Part shown: in pieces, positions 1-6,404 of the stretch
Numbering within the stretch: the stretch's first letter is position 1
Layout: every line of letters starts with the position of its first letter
Origin: F23-D06 sp045600525
GTDB taxonomy: Bacteria; Bacteroidota; Bacteroidia; Bacteroidales; WCHB1-69
NCBI GenBank assembly: GCA_045600525.1
Contig: JAZRYC010000086.1
Location: forward strand, 1-14,542
Direction: 5' to 3'
DNA length: 14,542 nt
Made by a program: the position numbers and the translations under genes
Notes under the pieces: generated by a model
Told to the model about the DNA's origin: nothing
Databases searched by the model: none
The model's input: the letters and a program-made list of their open reading frames with translations, nothing else

Positions 1-353
1 ATGAGGGACATCCCGCTTTTCAGTTCTTCCGCGATTTTAATCCCGATTGTGATTGGTCGAAGGCTTTGCAAGGTGAAATTGGCGAATATGTGGTCGTGGT
101 GCGGCGCGCAGGACAGCAGTTCTTTCTTGGAGCATCTACCAATGAACAGCCACGCGAACTTAGGGTGCCGTTGGATTTTCTCCTGCCTGGACGCGAATAT
201 GTTGCCACTATCTATGCGGATGCGGAAGAGACCGACTGGCAGACTAATCCCACGGCATATCAGATCATGACGAAAACGGTGACGGCGAAGGATATCCTCA
301 CCATAAAGATGTCAGCCGGTGGCGGTCAGGCCATTTCTTTTAGAGAACGTTAG
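1..353 (+). CDS. GH97 family glycoside hydrolase, C-terminal fragment (5' end outside window)
   Basis: This is the last ~116 codons of a larger gene, read in the frame whose first complete codon starts at base 3 and which stops with TAG at 351-353. The visible part matches the C-terminal beta-sandwich of family GH97 (SusB-like alpha-glucosidases/alpha-galactosidases). It has the run GEIGEYVVVVRR, then a 'LGASTNEQPRELRVPLDFL' strand pair, then 'YVATIYADAEETDWQTNPTAY', and ends in 'LTIKMSAGGGQAISF'. The GGG-A-I ending is typical of the family. The catalytic (beta/alpha)8 barrel and the catalytic acid/base and calcium-binding residues lie upstream of the window, so substrate (alpha-glucan versus alpha-galactoside, retaining versus inverting) cannot be judged. 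GH97 enzymes are usually exported to the periplasm in Bacteroidetes. The gene converges on the minus-strand gene ending at 405, and no clear terminator hairpin with a T-tract is visible in the 51-base gap. Confidence 0.87.
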   Translation, partial: EGHPAFQFFRDFNPDCDWSKALQGEIGEYVVVVRRAGQQFFLGASTNEQPRELRVPLDFLLPGREYVATIYADAEETDWQTNPTAYQIMTKTVTAKDILTIKMSAGGGQAISFRER

Positions 354-404
354 TGTGTCTGTAAGGATTTCTTAGGCAACGTTGTCAAACCCTTCCTTGG
401 AGTA

Positions 405-2603
405 TCAAAACTTCACTACTTTTTTTCGGATGGAATGATTGATTTCCACGATGTAGATGCCAGATGGAAAAGTGCTTAAATTTAAAATGTTTTGGTCGGT
501 GAGGAGAAGTGTTCTACCGGAAATGTCTATGAGGCGGACCTCTTGGATTGCTAGATTTTCGCTACGGATATGCAGCAGGGAATTGGTGGGATTGGGGAGT
601 ATCGTGATGTCATTAGTATGTTCCTCGATACCGATGCCGTTGAAATGCGGGAATCGCCCTTTGTAGAAGGTCACGCCGCCGGCATATTGCCCGATGAGGA
701 GGTCGGGGTAGTGGTCTCCGTTGAGGTCGGCGATGGCCGGTGCTGTACGCTTGCCGTCCCATAGATCTTCGGTGCAGTGGTCGCAGCACAGCGAGTCTCG
801 GGTTTCATAGAGTATATATCCATAATGGGGCTGCAACGGTGCGTCGTCAAATTCTTTATAATAGTAAATATAACCTTGCTCGCAGCCACATATGGCGGTC
901 GTGCCATGGATGGTGTCGCGATGGAAGCAGGGTACGCTATATCCGAAATAGGATGTGTTGTGGTTGCAAACGTCTATTCGTCCTAAACTGTCGGTGATGT
1001 GCGTAAACGTAGGCGCTCCGGCATTGCCATTGTGCTGGTAATAGCTTACTAGTCCGCGTCGATTGCCGATGAGGAGGTCCTCATAGCCGTCTTGGTCCAA
1101 GTCAAAATACTGCGGCGTGCTATAGTCGCCTACGTCTATTTGCTGGTAGTACTCCGTGATTTCGCCATTCCCGTTTAGAATTCTCTGGTGTGGAATGAGC
1201 ATTAAGGTGCCGTCCTTTTGACCGCAGAGCATGTCGGTGAGTCCGTCGCCGTCAAAATCTCCGAAAGTGGGGTGGAGAGCTTGGTAATGGAGTGCTTTTA
1301 GGTGCCCGAAATCATGGTCGCGCAATTCAAAAGCAGGTTCGGTGGCCGTGCCTACATTTTCATAATATTGAATGGATGAGGAGAAGTAGGAGGTGAGAAA
1401 TCCATTGATTACCTGTGCGCTGTCGAAACTGCCGTAGTTGGAAAGAAAAAGGTCAAGTAGTCCGTCGTTGTTCCAATCAAACAGAACAGGATGACAGCCG
1501 CTACCCACATCTATCATGTCTTCTTGCAGAAATGCGGTATTGGTCAGGGTGTATTGCTGCAGATTGTCGTTGTAGTCGTAGCGCCACACGCTGTTGAGGT
1601 CCTGCGACTTTGTCAGTGACGGGTCGGAGGGCGATACTAACAGGGATGGCTGGGTTTGTGCGGGGAGTGTGACCATAGACGGTGCGGGCATGGAGTAGAG
1701 TTGCACGGGTGCATTCACGGGGAACGCGGTGTCTTGGGTGGTCATTTGCGCTTCCGCGAGTGTGCCTGTGTTGTGCAGCAAAATGAGGTTCGGGGAATCA
1801 ACGTCGCCAATGAGGACGTCGGGCAGCCCGTTGCCATCAAAGTCGTGCAGCAACATAGAGGAACCAACATGGCGTGTGTGGCCATCGTCCTCTATGCGCT
1901 GGTTGCAGTCTGAAAACAAGGTCACTGCGTTGTTGTCGGCGGCCTCTTCAAAATGCCCCCAGCATTCGGACTCCAAGCGAAAGTCGAAGACGTTGGGGTC
2001 GTCGCTGTAGTTGCGCAGTTGATGAACATATTTGCCTAAAACCCAGAAGTTGAGAATGTCCAAGTGCCCGTCATGATCAATGTCGTCAATGACCAGGTAG
2101 TCGTCCGGAGAAGCATAGATGTTGATGTAATCGTTGTAATAAAATGCCTGCAACTGGTTGGTGACGCGTTGAAAATGGGGGTACCGAGAGCCGTTGTTCT
2201 TATAGACGGTAATGCCGGCTAGCCCGTATGTGAAGAGGTCAGGTTTGCCGTCGTTGTTGTAGTCTTTGAGGATGGCCCAGTCATGCAGTTCGGGAAAGTA
2301 TCTTATGTATTCTGGATCGTAGATGTATTGGTCGCCACGACGCAGGAAGGTTAGTATGCGATTGCCGTGTTTTTCAAAAGCGAAGAGATCGTTGAGACCA
2401 TCGCCGTCTAGGTCTATTTCGGAAAAATGTGCGGAGTTAAGACCTCCGGTCCAGGGCATGGCCAATCGGTTGCTGTCAATGAAAACAGGAATTGATTGTG
2501 AACGGAAGAAGCTATAGTCGTCACAAAATTCACAGGGCTCTTGGGCATATAGGGTAAAACTGCTGCATATAAGGAGGCACCAGAGGCAAAGGTTGTTTTT
2601 CAT
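405..2603 (-). CDS. Secreted FG-GAP/VCBS-repeat protein with type A T9SS sorting domain
   Basis: 732 residues. Residues 1-20 form a signal peptide ending in YAQ. The body carries eight DxDxDG-like acidic loops of the FG-GAP/VCBS beta-propeller type at about residues 64, 114, 174, 254, 376, 449, 501 and 626 (for example DLDGDGLND, DFDGDGLTD, DLDQDGYED). In such proteins these loops bind calcium within propeller blades. Residues ~663-732 match a type A T9SS C-terminal sorting domain: ILPNPT, a GRTLLL strand, 'FPSGIYIVEI', and a basic KKVVKF end. The protein is therefore expected to cross the outer membrane by T9SS and be anchored or released there. Cysteine clusters at 24-27 (CEFC), 572-574 (CGC) and 606-610 (CCDHC) are unusual for a propeller. 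It starts 52 bases after the M23 peptidase gene with no promoter motif of its own, so it is probably co-transcribed with it. The exact ligand or function is unknown. Confidence 0.9.
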   Translation of the reverse strand: MKNNLCLWCLLICSSFTLYAQEPCEFCDDYSFFRSQSIPVFIDSNRLAMPWTGGLNSAHFSEIDLDGDGLNDLFAFEKHGNRILTFLRRGDQYIYDPEYIRYFPELHDWAILKDYNNDGKPDLFTYGLAGITVYKNNGSRYPHFQRVTNQLQAFYYNDYINIYASPDDYLVIDDIDHDGHLDILNFWVLGKYVHQLRNYSDDPNVFDFRLESECWGHFEEAADNNAVTLFSDCNQRIEDDGHTRHVGSSMLLHDFDGNGLPDVLIGDVDSPNLILLHNTGTLAEAQMTTQDTAFPVNAPVQLYSMPAPSMVTLPAQTQPSLLVSPSDPSLTKSQDLNSVWRYDYNDNLQQYTLTNTAFLQEDMIDVGSGCHPVLFDWNNDGLLDLFLSNYGSFDSAQVINGFLTSYFSSSIQYYENVGTATEPAFELRDHDFGHLKALHYQALHPTFGDFDGDGLTDMLCGQKDGTLMLIPHQRILNGNGEITEYYQQIDVGDYSTPQYFDLDQDGYEDLLIGNRRGLVSYYQHNGNAGAPTFTHITDSLGRIDVCNHNTSYFGYSVPCFHRDTIHGTTAICGCEQGYIYYYKEFDDAPLQPHYGYILYETRDSLCCDHCTEDLWDGKRTAPAIADLNGDHYPDLLIGQYAGGVTFYKGRFPHFNGIGIEEHTNDITILPNPTNSLLHIRSENLAIQEVRLIDISGRTLLLTDQNILNLSTFPSGIYIVEINHSIRKKVVKF

Positions 2604-2655
2604 GATCTTAAGTTTTGGGTCTCAAACAGAGGATGGAGGCTCGGTGTGAAGAAGA

Positions 2656-3618
2656 CTATCTCACACGTAGTCGTTGCCCATCACGAATGAAGTCGCTTTT
2701 CAAGTGGTTTAGTTTCTTGATCTTGGAAACGGAGGTGTGATATTTTTGGGCAATACGTCCGAGGGTGTCTCCCTTGCGAACCTTATAGTATGTGCCGCCG
2801 TAGGAAGATGGCTTTTTGGTGGTTTGTACCACTTGGTTCTCTGTCTTGGCAGGGGCAGGAGTGGATACGCTGTATCCTGACACGTACATGGTGTCATATT
2901 TCAGTTTGAAGTTGTCGAAGTCGATAAGTCGGTTGGGGTTAATGTCCACGCCGAGGTAACGGACTTCGAAATGAAGATGGGAACCATAGGAACGTCCCGT
3001 ATTGCCACCCAGTCCGATGATGTCGCCGGCATGAACGATTTGTCCGGGATTGACGAGGCGTCTTGATAAGTGGGCGTAGTAAGTTTCCAAACCGTTGTCG
3101 TGGCGGATGACGATGAGGTTGCCGTAGCCGCCAGTGTTGCTGCCTTTGGAAATGCGGACCATGCCGTCAAATGCGGCGGCCACGGGCGTTCCGGTGGGAT
3201 AGCCGAGATCCACGCCGCGGTGCATGCGTCTGTGTCGCCATCCGTAGTCGGAAGTCTTCTTGAAATTGGCAGGATGATGGTAGCCGCTTAACACGATAGT
3301 GTCACGAGGCGCGGAACCAATATGCTTGTAGTGGATGCGAATGATGTCAAAATTTTGATACAGATTGAATCCGGGCATCCAGTTGAAATAGGAAAACAAC
3401 ATGCCGTCGCCATGATCCACATTGTCAAAAATGGCAGCGTCTTCATCAATGCCTAGCTGGTCTCCAAGAGTATCTTCAGGAATGGAACTGTCAATGTGGG
3501 CCGTGTCATTGACCACGCTGAACTGAATGTGATTTTCCTGCGCCTGAACGTTGTTTTTGATAAAAAATAGGCAAATAAAAAATATGGCTATGCGGATAGC
3601 GGAGGTGTTTTTCTTCAT
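2656..3618 (-). CDS. M23 family peptidoglycan metalloendopeptidase with C-terminal LysM domain
   Basis: 320 residues, predicted exported. Residues 1-27 are a signal peptide ending in VQAQ. Residues ~120-235 are a peptidase M23 (LytM/lysostaphin-type) domain. Expected zinc ligands are His133 and Asp137 (in MHRGVDLG) and His216 (second His of HLHFE). His183 (in YYAHLS) and His214 fit the catalytic histidines, so the active site appears complete and the protein is likely a true hydrolase rather than an EnvC/NlpD-like inactive activator. Residues ~276-320 are a LysM domain (YYKVRKGDTLGRIAQKY, LNHL, GQRLRVR) that would hold it on peptidoglycan glycan strands. Residues 28-110 match nothing I recognise. 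It lies 21 bases downstream of the lipoprotein gene and 52 bases upstream of the T9SS cargo gene, suggesting one envelope operon. Cross-linked peptide stems are the probable substrate; bond specificity cannot be read from the sequence. Confidence 0.93.
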   Translation of the reverse strand: MKKNTSAIRIAIFFICLFFIKNNVQAQENHIQFSVVNDTAHIDSSIPEDTLGDQLGIDEDAAIFDNVDHGDGMLFSYFNWMPGFNLYQNFDIIRIHYKHIGSAPRDTIVLSGYHHPANFKKTSDYGWRHRRMHRGVDLGYPTGTPVAAAFDGMVRISKGSNTGGYGNLIVIRHDNGLETYYAHLSRRLVNPGQIVHAGDIIGLGGNTGRSYGSHLHFEVRYLGVDINPNRLIDFDNFKLKYDTMYVSGYSVSTPAPAKTENQVVQTTKKPSSYGGTYYKVRKGDTLGRIAQKYHTSVSKIKKLNHLKSDFIRDGQRLRVR

Positions 3619-3639
3619 AAATAAAGGGGATGAGATAGA

Positions 3640-3858
3640 TTAGTGGTTTTTGCTTTTTCGTGTGTTGTGCTTGCGAATATAGTAGGTGGTAGTTCTGGAA
3701 GTAGAGGAATTCCATCGGGCCTGCTTCGTCTTCTGGTGAGTGTACCGCGGAGCGCTATGCCTGCTCTGAGAAGTGGTCTTGCAGGAACCGAAAAGCGCTA
3801 ATATCGTAATGCTTATGAAAACGAGGAAGATATGTCGGATGAAAATTCGCTTATTCAT
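3640..3858 (-). CDS. Small, highly basic predicted lipoprotein
   Basis: 72 residues. A basic start (MNKRIFIRH) and a hydrophobic stretch (about 9-24) are followed by a lipobox-like LFGSC with Cys26 as the expected lipidation site. The mature part of 47 residues holds 12 Lys/Arg plus several His and no Asp or Glu at all; Ser, Thr, Gln and Asn make up much of the rest. I know no named family for it. Evidence that it is a real gene: a complete lipoprotein signal, a Bacteroidetes -7 promoter element about 20 bases upstream, and a 21-base gap to the M23 peptidase gene. The charge suggests contact with an anionic polymer such as peptidoglycan, lipid A phosphates or nucleic acid, but this is inference. 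Small size and low complexity mean automatic annotation may have skipped it. Confidence 0.7.
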   Translation of the reverse strand: MNKRIFIRHIFLVFISITILALFGSCKTTSQSRHSAPRYTHQKTKQARWNSSTSRTTTYYIRKHNTRKSKNH

Positions 3859-3881
3859 AATTAGGTATGTTTAAAAGCGTG

Positions 3882-3889
3882 CAAATGTA
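3882..3889 (-). promoter_or_regulatory. -7 promoter element for the lipoprotein/M23/T9SS-cargo operon
   Basis: Read on the minus strand the sequence is TACATTTG, a full match to the Bacteroidetes TAnnTTTG -7 consensus. It lies 23 bases before the ATG of the lipoprotein, giving a leader of about 15-20 bases. No convincing TTTG -33 box sits at the usual ~19-base spacing. The divergent recQ element is only 45 bases away. Confidence 0.6.
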
Positions 3890-3934
3890 CAATTTTTTTT
3901 GTTGCCCTCGGATTTTTTATGTTGTTTTTTTCTG

Positions 3935-3942
3935 TAAGTTTG
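3935..3942 (+). promoter_or_regulatory. -7 promoter element for recQ
   Basis: TAAGTTTG matches the TAnnTTTG consensus and ends 8 bases before the chosen recQ ATG at 3951. It sits inside the open frame that extends recQ upstream to 3867, which argues against the longer start. The predicted leader is only a few bases. No good -33 TTTG is seen at standard spacing. Confidence 0.55.
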
Positions 3943-3950
3943 CGGCCGCT

Positions 3951-5840
3951 ATGGAACATCCAAGGTCTGCTGAAATACATAAGGTTCTAAAACACTATTG
4001 GCACTACGATTCTTTTCGTCCCCTGCAGGAGGATATTATTCTGTCTGTTTTGGATGGCAGGGATACCTTGGCACTGCTGCCTACGGGCGGAGGGAAATCC
4101 ATCTGTTTCCAAGTCCCCGCTATGGCTATGGGCGGACTTTGTGTGGTGATTTCCCCGCTGATTGCGCTGATGAAGGACCAGGTCGCCCATCTTCGCGCTC
4201 GGCAGATTAAGGCGGCGGCCATCTATTCGGGAATGTCTGAACGCGAAATCCAGGATGCTGTCTCCAATGCTCTCTTCGATCCCGAGTGCCGATTTCTCTA
4301 TGTTTCCCCAGAACGTCTCCAAACGGAAATCTTCAAGGTGAATTTCCAGCGTATGCCCGTGCGGATGATCGCGGTGGACGAGGCTCACTGCATCTCGCAG
4401 TGGGGCTACGATTTCCGACCGCCGTATCTTGAAATAGCCCTAGTTAGAAAATTTTTTCCCGATGCTCCCGTTCTGGCGCTTACGGCAACAGCCACTCCCG
4501 AAGTGGTTGCCGATATCCAGCAAAAGCTGGCCTTTAAACAGGAAAATGTTTTTCAAAAGAGCTTCAAGCGCGACAACCTCACGTATTTTGTGGTTCGCGA
4601 GGAAGATAAAAATGGCCGGATGCTACGCATCATGCAACGCTATCCCGGAACGGGTATCGTGTATGTGCGCAATCGACGTAAAACAGTTGAAGTGGCGGAG
4701 TTCTTGCGCAAAAACGGTATTTCCGCCGACTTCTACCATGCGGGACTAGACCCCAAGACCCGTGACGCCAGGCAAAACGACTGGATGACGGGGAAAATCC
4801 GCGTCATAGTGGCTACAAATGCCTTTGGCATGGGTATCGACAAACCAGATGTCCGATTCGTGATCCATATTGATTTGCCAGATACCTTGGAGGCCTATTT
4901 CCAAGAAGCAGGCCGCGGCGGGCGCGACGAACAGCCTGCAGTGGCTATACTGTTGTACGACCAGTATGACCTCCGCCAGCTGCAACGTTCCTTTACGATG
5001 GCTTTTCCCCCGTTGGAAAAGGTTCGAGAAGTGTATGAGTATCTGTGCCAAACATTCTATGTGGAAATGGGCTCCGGAAAAAATTCCATGTTTCCCTTTT
5101 ATATGGAAAAACATGCTCCCGCTGTGGGCATGCAGCTTTCGCAGTTCTACAACGCCCTGCTTCTGCTTGAAAAGGCAGGTATGATAGCACTTTCAGAGCA
5201 TATGCGGGATTGTTCCCAAATCCATTTCCTTATGAATGGAGAACAGCTGCTGGAATATGAGCAACACAATCCGGAATGCGCGGAGTTCGTGAAACTCATT
5301 CTCCGATCGTACGGCGGTGTTTTTACGCAGTATGTGGATGTGAGCGAACAACTGCTGGCCGCAAGATCAGAGAAAACACAGCCGGAAGTCGTGGAACTGC
5401 TGCACCTCCTCAAACGACAAGGAGTGCTTTCCTACCAGCCCCAAAGCAATATTCCCCTTATTGTGTTCTTGCAGGATCGTATTGCAGACCGGTATATCTA
5501 TTTCGACCCCGCCGTGTACGACCTCCGAAAACAGAAGGCATTGCAGCGTTTGCAGTCCGTACGCGACTATGTGACTTCCGACAATGTCTGTCGCAGTCAG
5601 ATGCTATTGGCCTATTTCGGTGAAACAAAAAGCGCCCCCTGCGGCGGATGCGACGTTTGCCGGAAACACTCCGATAAATTGAATCATACGGCGTTCGCCC
5701 AGATTGCCGAAGAAATTCGCAAACTTCGAAACGAAGGGGTTGATGAGGTCGGAAAAATGGTTGAAATTTTATCAAAATCTTTTGAAGAAAGTCAAATTGA
5801 ATATGTAATTCGTTGGCTTATAGATAATAATGATTTTTGA
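3951..5840 (+). CDS. recQ: ATP-dependent DNA helicase RecQ (no HRDC domain)
   Basis: 629 residues from the ATG at 3951. Superfamily 2 3'-5' DNA helicase acting in recombinational repair and stalled-fork processing. Motifs in order: motif 0 'FRPLQEDII' (22-30), Walker A TGGGKS (45-50), DEAH box (143-146) followed by CISQWGYDFRP, the TATATP motif (178-183), helicase C domain with FGMGIDKPDVR (292-302), and motif VI QEAGRGGRD (318-326). The RecQ zinc subdomain follows, with Cys547, Cys564, Cys567 and Cys570. A winged-helix RQC region lies before or around it in altered form, and the C-terminus after the zinc site is short (about 60 residues) with no recognisable HRDC domain. Bacteroidales often carry two RecQ paralogues; this resembles the shorter one. 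The open frame reaches back to 3867, but the extra 28 residues contain the promoter element and look like non-coding sequence. Divergent from the envelope operon. Confidence 0.95.
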   Translation: MEHPRSAEIHKVLKHYWHYDSFRPLQEDIILSVLDGRDTLALLPTGGGKSICFQVPAMAMGGLCVVISPLIALMKDQVAHLRARQIKAAAIYSGMSEREIQDAVSNALFDPECRFLYVSPERLQTEIFKVNFQRMPVRMIAVDEAHCISQWGYDFRPPYLEIALVRKFFPDAPVLALTATATPEVVADIQQKLAFKQENVFQKSFKRDNLTYFVVREEDKNGRMLRIMQRYPGTGIVYVRNRRKTVEVAEFLRKNGISADFYHAGLDPKTRDARQNDWMTGKIRVIVATNAFGMGIDKPDVRFVIHIDLPDTLEAYFQEAGRGGRDEQPAVAILLYDQYDLRQLQRSFTMAFPPLEKVREVYEYLCQTFYVEMGSGKNSMFPFYMEKHAPAVGMQLSQFYNALLLLEKAGMIALSEHMRDCSQIHFLMNGEQLLEYEQHNPECAEFVKLILRSYGGVFTQYVDVSEQLLAARSEKTQPEVVELLHLLKRQGVLSYQPQSNIPLIVFLQDRIADRYIYFDPAVYDLRKQKALQRLQSVRDYVTSDNVCRSQMLLAYFGETKSAPCGGCDVCRKHSDKLNHTAFAQIAEEIRKLRNEGVDEVGKMVEILSKSFEESQIEYVIRWLIDNNDF

Positions 5841-5905
5841 AAGAAATTATTCTGTTTCTGTAACATTTTGTTTTTTTATGGCGACATATAAATGAAGGCA
5901 TTTTG

Positions 5906-5936
5906 ATTGAATGTGTCTTATAAAATGTTATCTTTG
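5906..5936 (+). promoter_or_regulatory. Bacteroidetes-type promoter for the 147-aa/955-aa secreted pair
   Basis: The -7 element TATCTTTG is at 5929-5936. An ATTG at 5906-5909 lies 19 bases upstream, close to the TTTG-N19-TAnnTTTG consensus. The box ends 24 bases before the ATG at 5961, and the leader is A/T-rich, as is common for this phylum where Shine-Dalgarno sequences are rare. Confidence 0.7.
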
Positions 5937-5960
5937 CAGCCTTATTAAAAATATTAAAAC

Positions 5961-6404
5961 ATGAAGAAGATTTTTATTTCCGCCGTTGTCCTTTGTCTTG
6001 TGATGACGGGATTTGCCCAGCAACAAGTCTCTGATTTCGTACTGAATGTGAGAATGCATGAGCAGTTTACCCAAAGCGAAATCGACAATTACTACCACAA
6101 TGATTTCGCGGAGTTGTTTCGTCTGAACTACAAAATGACGAATTATGCGACGGTGACTCAAAAGTTGGAAAGCAATCACCAGGTGCTCGGTCCTATTGAA
6201 AAATATGCCAAGAAAGGGGTGACCATTGATGAAGACTATATCATCAAAACGGGCTTTATCAATCCCTTTAACTTTGATTTTCCGCAGGATGACAACAAGG
6301 TGAATGTGTTTACCCTTCACCATAGCGGCTATTATGTGGTGGTTTTGCCCAAAGGGCTCTATAACGAACGCATGGAGGCCCAACTGCATCAATATGTTTA
6401 TTAA
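5961..6404 (+). CDS. Exported protein of unknown function
   Basis: 147 residues. A clear signal peptide (MKKIFISAVVLCLVMTGFAQ, cut near residue 20) is followed by a ~127-residue soluble domain with no family I can name. It contains many Tyr, Asn and Phe residues, an 'EIDNYYHNDFAELFRLNYKMTNYATV' helical-looking stretch, and a C-terminal 'HHSGYYVVVLPKGLYNERM' strand region. No lipobox, no T9SS tail, no transmembrane segment beyond the signal peptide, so it is probably periplasmic. Its stop codon TAA shares a base with the ATG of the next gene (TAATG at 6402-6406), so the two are likely translated in coupled fashion and may work together. It has its own well-formed promoter upstream. The antisense frame on the same bases is a shadow. 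Confidence 0.85.
   Translation: MKKIFISAVVLCLVMTGFAQQQVSDFVLNVRMHEQFTQSEIDNYYHNDFAELFRLNYKMTNYATVTQKLESNHQVLGPIEKYAKKGVTIDEDYIIKTGFINPFNFDFPQDDNKVNVFTLHHSGYYVVVLPKGLYNERMEAQLHQYVY

Noticed and set aside
354..404. Possible terminator between the convergent GH97 and VCBS-repeat genes
   Set aside because: Short inverted matches (AAGG/CCTT, CAACGTTG) exist, but there is no long stem and no T-tract on either strand.
3506..3715. 69-codon minus-strand frame across the lipoprotein/M23 junction
   Set aside because: It overlaps both genes in another frame, has no domain, signal or promoter; treated as a shadow.
3867..3950. Upstream extension of recQ to an earlier Met
   Set aside because: The added residues do not resemble RecQ N-termini and overlap the TAAGTTTG promoter element; ATG at 3951 fits the family start.
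3987..4388. 133-codon antisense frame opposite recQ
   Set aside because: It mirrors conserved helicase motifs in the plus strand and has no features of its own.
5842..5877. Possible weak terminator after recQ (AGAAA/TTTCT stem, then T-rich bases)
   Set aside because: Only five A/T-dominated pairs with an 8-base loop and a T-run several bases away; too weak to call.
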